Of a stretch of DNA of 64,000 bases, positions 1 through 12,400 are shown one piece after another. Under the pieces are notes generated by a model. That model was not told the DNA's origin, ran no database searches, and saw only the letters and a list, made by a program, of their open reading frames with translations. Origin of the DNA: Archivesica marissinica (lineage: Eukaryota; Mollusca; Bivalvia; Venerida; Vesicomyidae); the NCBI GenBank assembly GCA_014843695.1, contig CM026393.1, positions 7,474,440 to 7,538,439 of the forward strand. The letters run 5' to 3'. Within the stretch, counting starts at the first letter, position 1. Every line of letters begins with the position of its first letter. The translations under genes were made by a program, and so were the position numbers.

Positions 1-102
1 AGCACCGACACAAGACCTCGGTTTAATATCTCATCTGAAAGACCACTTGTATTAGGGTCAGACGGGGGATCGGACCTGCAATCCATAGATTACCAGTCCA
101 GA
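1..102 (-). mobile_element. SINE-A fragment, tRNA-Thr-like head family
   Basis: Fragment cut by the window edge. It matches the fuller copies at 1020-1307, 26891-27167 and 50489-50771: the B-box side (GGGTCAGACGGGGGATCGGA on the plus strand) and the 'gacctcggttta' block are present. It stops inside the anticodon-stem region, so the 5' part of the tRNA-like head is missing. Confidence 0.75.
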
Positions 103-309
103 GTAAAGGCTCCGTTTCACATCTATGGATGCTCTTCTCATCTGATATTTCCTAGAGTGTATCTAATATAGTCACCGGCTTTCTCGACTCGAATATCTGA
201 CCATTCAGGATAGTAGTAGGCGAGACCATGACGTCACAACAAGCTGACCGCGGACGATGACGTTGTGATTTGTGTAATATATAGACAAAGAGTTGAAACA
301 ACACTTGCA

Positions 310-560
310 AGTCCGCCTCCATGGTCGAGTGGTTAAGGTCGCTGACTTGTATACCACTGTAACCTATCATCACTGATGGTCACGGGTTAGAGCCCCGCTC
401 AGGCCGTGTCTCATTTATATGAAAACGTTGGCAGTTTCTTACGGAGATTGGTGCACCAAGTACTGATTTACCGCTGGAGCTTGCCCAGGAAAGGTGTTGT
501 TATGTAAACTGCCCGCCGCTCAAATGGGAAACCGGTAGCGACGTTAAATAAATAAATAAA
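310..560 (+). mobile_element. SINE-D, tRNA-Ser/Leu-like head, with target-site duplication
   Basis: The head carries a class II-like A box (GGTCGAGTGGTTAAGG) and a B-box-like GGGTTAGAGCCCC with extra bases between them, as in Ser/Leu tRNAs with a long variable arm. The body ends in ACCGGTAGCGACGTTAAATA followed by (AAAT)n. The direct repeat ACACTTGCA flanks it at 301-309 and 561-569, so both ends are well defined. The last ~20 bp are nearly the same as the tail of SINE-A although the heads differ. It is a mobile element, not a functional tRNA. Confidence 0.85.
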
Positions 561-570
561 ACACTTGCAC

Positions 571-1008
571 GGTCATGTCTGAAGTATGTTTGCCCTAATG
601 TCTTAATTGAAAAGGTTCAATACATCTTGCGCTATAGAAGTGATCATCTATAAGGCAACCTCTTTACAATAAATCAGTCCACGCGAAGACCTGTAGTACA
701 TATAATAACAAAATGTCATTTTGTCTCGAGAATAATGTATCGGAAGTGTTTCCTTGTAATTTGTAGTAAAATGAGACGTAACTGAAGTCGTTATAAGTGT
801 TTACAATGGGGTTTATCGAATAAGCCAGGTCAAGAATGTCGTGCGGATAGGAAAGCAAAACATGTCGGGTTTCTTCGAATTAGGTTCAGAGTTTGTGGAA
901 ATATTCTAAGATGTCATGGTATATACATATTTATCATCGACCAATTATACCTTGCCCCTTTTGGTTGTATTCGGTGGAGCAATATGTTATACCGACACCA
1001 AAATGAAA
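571..1008. other. Unassigned unique sequence between SINEs
   Basis: AT-rich single-copy sequence with only short chance ORFs. I see no protein family, RNA gene or repeat in it. Confidence 0.5.
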
Positions 1009-1019
1009 CTGTGCACTTA

Positions 1020-1307
1020 TGTGTGTTTTACGTTTATTTATCGTCGCTACCGGTTGCACATTTGAGCAACAGCTCCTGAAGAGATTAGTCATTTTAGATT
1101 TTTGGAGGATAGTGCAATGATACAGACAGAGACCCATTCCAGAGTCTCCTTTGGTTCTTTTACGTGCACGGTGTACAGCACCGACACGAGACCTCGGTTT
1201 AAAGTCCCATCTGAAAGATTGTTAATTTTATTAGGGTCAGACGGGGGATCGAACCTGTGATCCCTGGATTACCAGTTCAGCGTGTTACCACTGGACTACA
1301 GGTCCGT
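1020..1307 (-). mobile_element. SINE-A, complete copy with 11-bp target-site duplication
   Basis: Read on the minus strand it begins with a tRNA-like head: GGACCTGTAGTCCAGTGG as A box, an anticodon arm whose loop position reads GGT (Thr-like), then GGTTCGATCCCC as B box. A body with the motif TAAACCGAGGTCTCGTGTCG follows, and the tail is ACCGGTAGCGACGATAAATA. CTGTGCACTTA is duplicated at 1009-1019 and 1308-1318, which fixes the element at 288 bp. Pol III promoter boxes are inferred from the tRNA resemblance. Confidence 0.9.
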
Positions 1308-1450
1308 CTGTGCACTTACCATAGAGGTAAAATTTATATCCTTTTAGAAAAAAATATAGGCAAATCGGTATCAAAATGTGTGAACTATTGGTAAATTAGT
1401 GCCACGTGTGAACGATTCTTTTCTCCACTCATCTATACTTATAAAATGTG

Positions 1451-1522
1451 AACGCTCAATGTAAAAGTAACGCTCAATGTAAAAGTAACGCTCAATGTAA
1501 AAGTAACGCTCAATGTAAAAGT
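1451..1522. repeat. 18-bp tandem repeat, 4 copies
   Basis: Four exact copies of AACGCTCAATGTAAAAGT lie just before the large 40-bp array. Confidence 0.95.
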
Positions 1523-1553
1523 GCACAGTTGTTATGGTGTCAGTATAATACTG

Positions 1554-4500
1554 CATCTGTAGGAGACGCATTGTCCGACGATAACCAGAAGTCATCTGTA
1601 GGAGACGCATTGTCCGACGATAACCAGAAGTCATCTGTAGGAGACGCATTGTCCGACGATAACCAGATAGTCATCTGTAGGAGACGCATTGTCCGACGAT
1701 AACCAGATAGTCATCTGTAGGAGACGCATTGTCCGACGATAACCAGAAGTCATCTGTAGGAGACGCATTGTCCGACGATAACCAGATAGTCATCTGTAGG
1801 CGACGCATTGTCCGACGATAACCAGATAGTCATCTGTAGGAGACGCATTGTCCGACGATAACGAGATACTCATCTGTAGGAGACGCATTGTTCGACGATA
1901 ACCAGATAGTCATATGTAGGAGACGCATTGTCCGACGATAACCAGATAGTCATCAGTAGGAGACGCATTGTCCGACGATAACCAGAAGTCATCTGTAGGA
2001 GACGCATTGTCCGACGATAACCAGAAGTCATCTGTAGGAGACGCATTGTCCGACGATAACCAGATAGTCATCTGTAGGAGACGCATTGTCCGACGATAAC
2101 CAGAAGTCAAATGTAGGAGACGCATTGTCCGACGATAACCAGATAGTCATCTGTAGGCGACGCATTGTCCGACGATAACCAGATAGTCATCTGTAGGAGA
2201 CGCATTGTTCGACGATAACCAGATAGTCATATGTAGGAGACGCATTGTCCGACGATAACCAGATAGTCATCAGTAGGAGACGCATTGTCCGACGATAACC
2301 AGATAGTCATCTGTAGGAGACGCATTGTCCGACGATAACCAGAAGTCATCTGTAGGAGACGCATTGTCCGACGATAACCAGATAGTCATCTGTAGGAGAC
2401 GCATTGTCCGACGATAACCAGATAGTCATCTGTAGGAGACGCATTGTTCGACGATAACCAGAAGTCATCTGTAGGAGACGCATTGTCCGAGGATAACCAG
2501 ATAGTCATCTGTAGGCGACGCATTGTCCGACGATAACCAGATAGTCATCTGTAGGAGACGCATTGTCCGACGATAACCAGAAGTCATCTGTAGGAGACGC
2601 ATTGTCCGACGATAACCAGAAGTCATCTGTAGGAGACGCATTGTCCGACGATAACCAGATAGTCATCTGTAGGAGACGCATTGTCCGACGATAACCAGAT
2701 AGTCATCTGTAGGAGACGCATTGTCCGACGATAACCAGAAGTCATCTGTAGGAGACGCATTGTCCGACGATAACCAGATAGTCATCTGTAGGCGACGCAT
2801 TGTCCGACGATAACCAGATAGTCATCTGTAGGAGACGCATTGTCCGACGATAACGAGATACTCATCTGTAGGAGACGCATTGTTCGACGATAACCAGATA
2901 GTCATATGTAGGAGACGCATTGTCCGACGATAACCAGATAGTCATCAGTAGGAGACGCATTGTCCGACGATAACCAGATAGTCATCTATAGGAGACGCAT
3001 TGTTCGACGATATCCAGATAGTCATATGTAGGAGACGCATTGTCCGACGATAACCAGATAGTCATCTGTAGGAGACGCATTGTCCGACGATAACCAGATA
3101 GTCATCTGTAGGAGATGCATTGTTCGACGATAACCAGATAGTCATATGTAGGAGACGCATTGTCCGACGATAACCAGATAGTCATATGTAGGAGACGCGT
3201 TGTCCGACGATAACCAGATAGTCATCTGTAGGAGACGCATTGTCCGACGATAACCAGATACTCATCTGTAGGAGACGCATTGTCCGACGATAACCAGATA
3301 GTCATCAGTAGGAGACGCATTGTCCGACGATAACCAGATAGTCATCTGTAGGAGACGCATTGTCCGACGATAACCAGATACTCATCTGTAGGAGACGCAT
3401 TGTCCGACGATAACCAGATACTCATCTGTAGGAGACGCATTGTTCGACGATAACCAGATACTCATCTGTAGGAGACGCATTGTTCGACGATAACCAGATA
3501 GTCATATGTAGGAGACGCATTGTCCGACGATAACCAGATAGTCATCAGTAGGAGACGCATTGTCCGACGATAACCAGAAGTCATCTGTAGGAGACGCATT
3601 GTCCGACGATAACCAGAAGTCATCTGTAGGAGACGCATTGTCCGACGATAACCAGATAGTCATCTGTAGGAGACGCATTGTCCGACGATAACCAGAAGTC
3701 AAATGTAGGAGACGCATTGTCCGACGATAACCAGATAGTCATCTGTAGGCGACGCATTGTCCGACGATAACCAGATAGTCATCTGTAGGAGACGCATTGT
3801 CCGACGATAACGAGATACTCATCTGTAGGAGACGCATTGTTCGACGATAACCAGATAGTCATATGTAGGAGACGCATTGTCCGACGATAACCAGATAGTC
3901 ATCAGTAGGAGACGCATTGTCCGACGATAACCAGAAGTCATCTGTAGGAGACGCATTGTCCGACGATAACCAGAAGTCATCTGTAGGAGACGCATTGTCC
4001 GACGATAACCAGATAGTCATCTGTAGGAGACGCATTGTCCGACGATAACCAGATAGTCATCTGTAGGAGACGCATTGTTCGACGATAACCAGAAGTCATC
4101 TGTAGGAGACGCATTGTCCGAGGATAACCAGATAGTCATCTGTAGGCGACGCATTGTCCGACGATAACCAGATAGTCATCTGTAGGAGACGCATTGTCCG
4201 ACGATAACCAGAAGTCATCTGTAGGAGACGCATTGTCCGACGATAACCAGAAGTCATCTGTAGGAGACGCATTGTCCGACGATAACCAGATAGTCATCTG
4301 TAGGAGACGCATTGTCCGACGATAACCAGATAGTCATCTGTAGGAGACGCATTGTCCGACGATAACCAGAAGTCATCTGTAGGAGACGCATTGTCCGACG
4401 ATAACCAGATAGTCATCTGTAGGCGACGCATTGTCCGACGATAACCAGATAGTCATCTGTAGGAGACGCATTGTCCGACGATAACGAGATACTCATCTGT

Positions 4501-5816
4501 AGGAGACGCATTGTTCGACGATAACCAGATAGTCATATGTAGGAGACGCATTGTCCGACGATAACCAGATAGTCATCAGTAGGAGACGCATTGTCCGACG
4601 ATAACCAGATAGTCATCTATAGGAGACGCATTGTTCGACGATATCCAGATAGTCATATGTAGGAGACGCATTGTCCGACGATAACCAGATAGTCATCTGT
4701 AGGAGACGCATTGTCCGACGATAACCAGATAGTCATCTGTAGGAGATGCATTGTTCGACGATAACCAGATAGTCATATGTAGGAGACGCATTGTCCGACG
4801 ATAACCAGATAGTCATATGTAGGAGACGCGTTGTCCGACGATAACCAGATAGTCATCTGTAGGAGACGCATTGTCCGACGATAACCAGATACTCATCTGT
4901 AGGAGACGCATTGTCCGACGATAACCAGATAGTCATCAGTAGGAGACGCATTGTCCGACGATAACCAGATAGTCATCTGTAGGAGACGCATTGTCCGACG
5001 ATAACCAGATACTCATCTGTAGGAGACGCATTGTCCGACGATAACCAGATAGTCATCTGTAGGAGACGCATTGTCCGACGATAACCAGATACTCATCTGT
5101 AGGAGACGCATTGTTCGACGATAACCAGATACTCATCTGTAGGAGACGCATTGTTCGACGATAACCAGATACTCATCTGTAGGAGACGCATTGTTCGACG
5201 ATAACCAGATACTCATCTGTAGGAGACGCATTGTCCGACGATAACCAGATACTCATCTGTAGGAGACGCATTGTCCGACGATAACCAGATACTCATCTGT
5301 AGGAGACGCATTGTTCGACGATAACCAGATACTCATCTGTAGGAGACGCATTGTTCGACGATAACCAGATACTCATCTGTAGGAGACGCATTGTTCGACG
5401 ATAACCAGATACTCATCTGTAGGAGACGCATTGTTCGACGATAACCAGATACTCATCTGTAGGAGACGCATTGTCCGACGATAACCAGATAGTCATATGT
5501 AGGAGACGCATTGTCCGACGATAACCAGATACTCATCTGTAGGAGACGCATTGTCCGACGATATCCAGATACTCATCTGTAGGAGACGCATTGTCCGACG
5601 ATAACCAGATACTCATCTGTAGGAGACGCATTGTCCGACGATAACCAGATACTCATCTGTAGGAGACGCATTGTCCGACGATAACCAGATACTCATCTGT
5701 AGGAGACGCATTGTCCGACGATAACCAGATACTCATCTGTAGGAGACGCATTGTCCGACGATAACCAGATACTCATCTGTAGGAGACGCATTGTCCGACG
5801 ATAACCAGATACTCAT
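1554..5816. repeat. 40-bp minisatellite with higher-order duplication, ~107 copies
   Basis: The unit contains GGAGACGCATTGTCCGACGA followed by TAACCAGATAGTCATCTGTA; a 38-39 bp variant reads CCAGAAGTC. Variant order is repeated at long range: the rare CCGAGG unit at about 2488 recurs near 4119, GGCGACGC at 2791 recurs at 4422, and CTATAGG at about 2986 recurs at 4617, all 1631 bp apart. From about 5040 on the array becomes nearly uniform (CAGATACTCATCTG units). Short ORFs inside it are by-products of the repeat. Confidence 0.97.
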
Positions 5817-6066
5817 TTCCAAATGTATCCGGAATATCATTGACGGCCATTACAACTATGTCACGTGTCTTGCCCAACTCGCATTAGCAGAACTATTTGC
5901 TGACATTAACATCACAAAGTATTTACCCACTAATACCATCAGTTGTGGTTCACATAACAATTTGAAATTGCTTAGCATTTATCTTGCATAGGTTTGCACG
6001 TGCATGCACTTTCAAAGTTAAATGTATTATCATCCTGCCTATTTTACAACTAATGACAATGCATTT
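5817..6066. other. Spacer between two arrays
   Basis: About 250 bp of unique AT-rich sequence separate the 40-bp and 41-bp arrays. No gene or element was recognised. Confidence 0.5.
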
Positions 6067-9000
6067 ATTTTCTTTCGCTATAATCCCTTCCTGTAGGTTG
6101 CTATTCATTTTACTTTCGCTTTAATTCCTTCCAGTAGATTGCTATTCATTTTACTTTCGCTTTAATCCCTTCCAGTAGATTGCTATTCATTTTACTTTCG
6201 CTTTAATTCCTTCCAGTATATTGCTATTCATTTTACTTTCGCTCTAATCCATTCCTGTAGATCGCTATTCATTTTACTTTCGCTTTAAACCCTTCCAGTA
6301 GATTGCTATTCATTTTACTTTCGCTTTAATTCCTTCCAGTATATTGCTATTTATTTTACTTTCGCTTTAATCCCTTCCTGTAGATTGCTATTTATTTTAC
6401 TTTCGCTTTAATTCCTTCCAGTAGATTGCTATTCATTTTACGTTCTCTCTAATCCTTCAAGTAGATTGCTATTTATTTTACCTTCGCTTTAATTCCTTCC
6501 AGTATATTGCTATTCATTTTACTTTCGCTTTTATCCCTTCCTGTAGATTGCTATTTATTTTACTTTCGCTTTAATCCCTTCCTGTAGATTGCTATTTATA
6601 TTACTTTCGCTTTAATTCCTTCCAGTAGATTGCTATTCATTTTATTTTCGCTTTAATCCCTTCCTGTAGATTGCTATTTATTTTACTTTCGCTTTAATGC
6701 CTTCCCGTAGATTGCTATTCATTTTACTTTCGCTTTAATTCCTTCCAGTATATTGCTATTCATTGTACTTTCGCTTTAATTCCTTCCTGTAGATTGCTAT
6801 TCATTTTTCTTTCGCTTTAATTCCTTCCAGTAGATTGCTATTCATTTTACTTTCGCTTTAATTCCTTCCAGTAGATTGCTATTCATTTTACGTTCTCTCT
6901 AATCCTTCAAGTAGATTGCTATTTATTTTACCTTCGCTTTAATTCCTTCCAGTATATTGCTATTCATTTTACTTTCGCTTTTATCCCTTCCAGTAGATTG
7001 CTATTTATTTTACTTTCGCTTTAATCCCTTCCTGTAGATTGCTATTTATTTTACTTTCGCTTTAATTCATTCCAGTAGATTGCTATTCATTTTATTTTCG
7101 CTTTAATCCCTTCCTGTAGATTGCTATTTATTTTACTTTCGCTTTAATCCCTTCCCGTAGATTGCTATTCATTTTACTTTCGCTTTAATTCCTTCCAGTA
7201 GATTGCTATTCATTGTACTTTCGCTTTAATTCCTTCCTGTAGATTGCTATTCATTTTTCTTTCGCTTTAATTCCTTCCAGTAGATTGCTATTCATTTTAC
7301 TTTCGCTTTAATTCCTTCCAGTAGATTGCTATTCATTGTACTTTCTCTTTAATTTCTTCCTGTAGATTGATATTCATTTTACTTTCACTTTAATTCCTTC
7401 CTGTAGATTGCTATTTATTTTACTTTCGCTTTAATTCCTTCCAGTAGATTGCTATTCATTTTTCTTTCGCTTTAATTCCTTCCAGTAGATTGCTATTCAT
7501 TTTACTTTCGCTTTAATTCCTTCCAGTAGATTGCTATTCATTTTACTTTCGCTTTAATTCCTTCCAGTATATTGCTATTCATTTTACTTTCGCTCTAATC
7601 CCTTCCTGTAGATCGCTATTCATTTTACTTTCGCTTTAATCACTTCCAGTAGATTGCTATTCATTTTACTTTCGCTTTTATCCCTTCCTGTAGATTGCTA
7701 TTTATTTTACTTTCGCTTTAGTCCCTTCCTGTAGATTGCTATTTATTTTACTTTCGCTTTAATTCCTTCCAGTAGATTGCTATTCATTTTACTTTCGCTT
7801 TAATCCCTTCCTGTAGATTGATATTCATTTTACTTTCGCTTTTATCCCTTCCTGTAGATTGCTATTTATTTTACTTTCGCTTTAATCCCTTCCAGTAGAT
7901 TGCTATTTAGTTTACTTTCCCTTTTATCCCTTCCTGTAGATTGCTATTCATTTTTCTTTCGCTTTAATTCCTTCCAGTAGATTGCTATTCATTTAACTTT
8001 CGCTTTAATTCCTTCCAGTATATTGCTATTCATTTTACTTTCGCTCTAATCCCTTCCAGTAGATTGCTATTCATTTTACTTTCGCTTTAATCCCTTCCAG
8101 TAGATTGCTATTCAGTTTACTTTCGCTTTAATTCCTTCCAGTAGATTGCTATTCATTTTACGTTCTCTCTAATCCTTCCAGTAGATTGCTATTTATTTTA
8201 CTTTCACTTTAATTCCTTCCAGTATATTGCTATTTATTTTACTTTCGCTTTTATCCCTTCCAGTAGATTGCTATTCATTTTACTTTCGCTTTAATTCCTT
8301 CCAGTAGATTGCTATTTATTTTACTTTCGCTTTAATCCCTTCCAGTAGATTGCTATTCGTTTTACTTTCGCTTTAATTCCTTCCAGTAGATTGCTATTCA
8401 TTTTACTTTCGCTTTAATTCATTCCAGTAGATTGCTATTCATTTTACTTTCGCTTTAATTCCTTCCAGTAGATTGCTATTCATTTTACTTTCGCTTTAAT
8501 TCCTTCCAGTAGATTGCTATTAATTTTACTTTCGCTTTAATTCCTTCCAGTAGATTGCTATTCATTTTACTTTCGCTATAATTCCTTCCAGTAGATTGCT
8601 ATTCATTTTACTTTCGCTTTAATTCCTTCCAGTAGATTGTATTCATTTTACTTTCGCTTTAATTCCTTCCAGTAGATTGCTATTTATTTTACTTTCGCTT
8701 TAATTCCTTCCAGTAGATTGCTATTCATTTTACTTTCGCTTTAATTCCTTCCAGTAGATTGCTATTCATTTTAATTTCGCTTTAATTCCTTCCAGTAGAT
8801 TGCTATTCATTTTACTTTTGCTTTAATTCCTTCCAGTAGATTGCTATTCATTTTACTTTCGCTTTAATTCCTTCCAGTATATTGCTATTCATTTTACTTT
8901 CGCTTTAATTCCTTCCAGTAGATTGCTATTTATTTTACTTTCGCTTTAATCCCTTCCAGTAGATTGCTATTTATTTTACTTTCGCTTTTATCCCTTCCTG

Positions 9001-9333
9001 TAGATTGCTATTCATTTTTTCTGTCGCTTTAATTCCTTCCAGTAGATTGCTATTCATTTTACTTTCGCTTTAATTCCTTCCAGTATATTGCTATTCATTT
9101 TACTTTCGCTCTAATCCCTTCCTGTAGATCGCTATTCATTTTACTTTCGCTTTAATCCCTTCCAGTAGATTGCTATTCATTTTACTTTCGCTTTAATTCC
9201 TTCTAGTAGATTGCTATATATTTTACTTTCGCTTTAATCCCTTCCTCTAGATTGCTATTTATATTACTTTCGCTTTAATTCCTTCCAGTAGATTGCTATT
9301 CATTTTACGTTCTCTCTAATCCTTCCAGTAGAT
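6067..9333. repeat. 41-bp AT-rich minisatellite, left block
   Basis: The unit reads GTAGATTGCTATTCATTTTA then CTTTCGCTTTAATTCCTTCCA. There are about 80 copies with scattered substitutions (TTTATT for TTCATT, CCTGTAG for CCAGTAG, CGTTCTCTCT for CTTTCGCTTT). The array is cut at 9333 by the LINE and resumes at 14993 with the same unit. Confidence 0.97.
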
Positions 9334-9493
9334 ATGCTTTTTTTTTTTTTTTTGTGAAGCAGAGCTTCTTTTATTCAAATATATTTATATGTACATATAT
9401 ACGGCAATGATACACAACAAGCAAATGTTAAGTACTACTGTAAATACATTGTATGTAATTATACTAGTAATATAAATGACTGTAAAAGTACTA

Positions 9494-12400
9494 TTAAATA
9501 TTTTCATGAACCTTTTTGAAAAATGTTATATTAATCTTTTTAAATTGGTAGTAAAGGTGCATGATTTCAAATTCTGATTTAAAAACTTTGTATATATCGT
9601 AGTCTTTTGTCCAATTGTCACTTGCAAAATATGATTTGTAGATACTAAAACCTACTATGGTTAAAAAGATATTGATATAAAAATAATCTGATTCGACAAT
9701 TTTGTATCCAAAGATCAAATTTCTTATATTCCTCATGTTTCTTTGAATTCCGCATTTATGAAGAAGATCTTGTATTTTCATCCAAAATAAATTTACCGAT
9801 GTGCAATTGATCAAAAGATGCTCGTAATCCTCAAAAACGTTGCACTTTACACACATTGGCGTTTGAGACATGTTCCAAGCATATCGTATATGCCCACTTG
9901 TAAATATTTTGTTAATCACTCTAAATTTATATTGTTTATGTCGATTATCAGGAATATTTTTAATGAATAGATACACATAGTCCCATTCTATTTGATGGTT
10001 AATTTTATTTGACCAGAAGTTATGTGTAATTGGTTTTGTATAAATTTTGTTAATTAGTGTATGATAAATCGCTCTAGTATCTAATGTTTCTATCGGTTTT
10101 CCATCAAATTTTAAAATTTTACTAGTTTTAACTTTTGTTCTATAAGATTCTTCGGATTTCATTGCCTCTTTCCATGACTTCGGTATTGCTTTATATATTT
10201 GGTTCAGTTCTGCTAAGCAGTTTCTTTTATCTATAAGTTTGTCTAAAATTATATTCGGATCAATTTCCCCGTTTGTGTTTAAAATGTCATTGACAAAAAT
10301 AATGTTCGAATCTATCCAGTTATTGAAAACCAGACATTTATTATTTATTTTTATGAACATGTTTTCCCATATCACTTGCCTTCTTGTCCACTCAAAAGAT
10401 TTTATATCTGGCTTTTCCTTAGTTTTAATTCTCAGCCAAAGTTCTATTAAGTTTTTGTAAAAGTCTGAAACTTTAGTTAAGTTAATGTTTTTGACACTAT
10501 CCAAATTACTGTGAAAAATAAGAAAATATTTGCCAAAATCTTTTAAAAAATAGTTTTGTATTACTTTCCAGTTTGCCTCCAATTTATCTGTTAAACATTT
10601 GATCCACTTACATTTTATGGAAGTGATATATGAATCAGTATCTATCATATTTATGCCACCATTTATTGTATCACCAATTAATGTAGTTCGTTTAATTTGC
10701 TCTCCCTTTTTATTCCAAAGGAACTTGAATATCATTGTGTTTATATTTTTTATGATTTTTTTGGGTACGATTAGAGAATGGAACAAGTACGTACATTTTG
10801 GAATCAATAGAGTTTTAATGATTTGTACTTTTCCGTAAATTGTCATTTTACGTTTCATCCATTTGTCTATTAGTTTTTGACATTCTGTTAATTTTGAACT
10901 CCAATTTAGTGATGAACATTCTTCTGTATTTGTTCCAAAGTATACTCCTAGCGCTTTGATTGGTTTATTTGGCCATGTTATATTCCCTGTTGTGTCTGTT
11001 TTTAATTGATTACTCCCTATCCACATAGCTTCTGTTTTGGTCTTATTAAGCTCAAGTCCTGAATGTTTGCCAAATTGCTCAACGAGTTTTAATGCAATAT
11101 TAATATCATGGTTTGATTTCAAGAATAAAGTTGTGTCGTCCGCTAGTTGTGATATTTTTATATTTTTCCTACTATTTTTGATTTTAATACCTACAATTTC
11201 ATCTGATTTACGTATTCGTATGGCTAGAACTTCGACTGCTATTATAAATAACAGTGCTGATAATGGGAATCCTTGTTTAATGCCTCGATTTAGATTGAAT
11301 ATTTGAGACCTGTGTCCATTATTGAAGGTACATGATTTAATATCGAAATAAATAGTTTTAACCCATTGAATAAAATTTGATTTAAAACCAAATTGCTTCA
11401 CAACCTGTATAAAAAAATTCCATTCTAAAGTATCGAATGCTTTCCGGAAATCTAAAAATAGAATTGCTCCTTCAGTTTGAAGTTTCTCGGAATAGTCGAT
11501 GACATCTTGTATAAGTGGTATGTTATATCCAATAAATCTATTTTTAATATATCCTTGTTGGTCCAAACTTACAATCTTATGAATAATTTTCTGTAATCTG
11601 ATCGCTAAGGCACGAGTAGCTATTTTTAAGTCTACGCAAAGTAACGATATTGGTCTATAATTCTCTAAAGATAAATGATCACCCTTTTTATACACCAAAG
11701 ACAAGCAACTAATTTTTTGTGAGTGAGATAATTCTTTTTTAAGAAAACTATCATTAAAGGAATCTGTGAGAATATTTCCAACACTGTACCAAAACTCTTT
11801 GTAAAATTCGGCCGGGAGGCCGTCCATACCTGGGCTTTTATTAGTTTTCATTGCAAAAACGGCTTTCTTAATTTCTTCTATAGTAAATAGACCTTCACAC
11901 ATATCTGCATCTGTTTCAGTGAGTTTTTGTTCGTATTGTGTATTTTCTAGATATGATTCTAATCGTTCTGTGTCATTTTTATTCGATGTATATAATTTTC
12001 TGTAAAAATTAACTGTTTCATTCAAAATCGATGTTTCATCTGTAATTATTTCATCATTAATTTTCAGTGAGTGTATTGATTTTCTTGTTTGCCTAGATTT
12101 TTCAAGGTTTAGGAAGTATTTTGTGTTTTTTTCTCCGTGTTCAATAAAATTTATTCGGGATCTTATTTGTGCACCTTTAGCTTTAACTTCATATATTTCT
12201 TGTATTTCAAATTCTATATTTTGAATTTTTAGTCTAGTGGAATGAGATTCAGTGTCATTACTCTCTAGTAATGTTCTAAGTGTTTTTTCTAAGTCAGTTA
12301 TTTTATTTCTCCTTTCATTTGCTTTTGTTTTTGAATATTGAATTGATGCATTTTTAATTTCAATTTTACAAAATTCCCAAAAATCAGTTTTAGACACCTT

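Noticed and set aside
1554..5816. CRISPR-like array
   Set aside because: There are no unique spacers; whole units are repeated head to tail, and the setting is eukaryotic.
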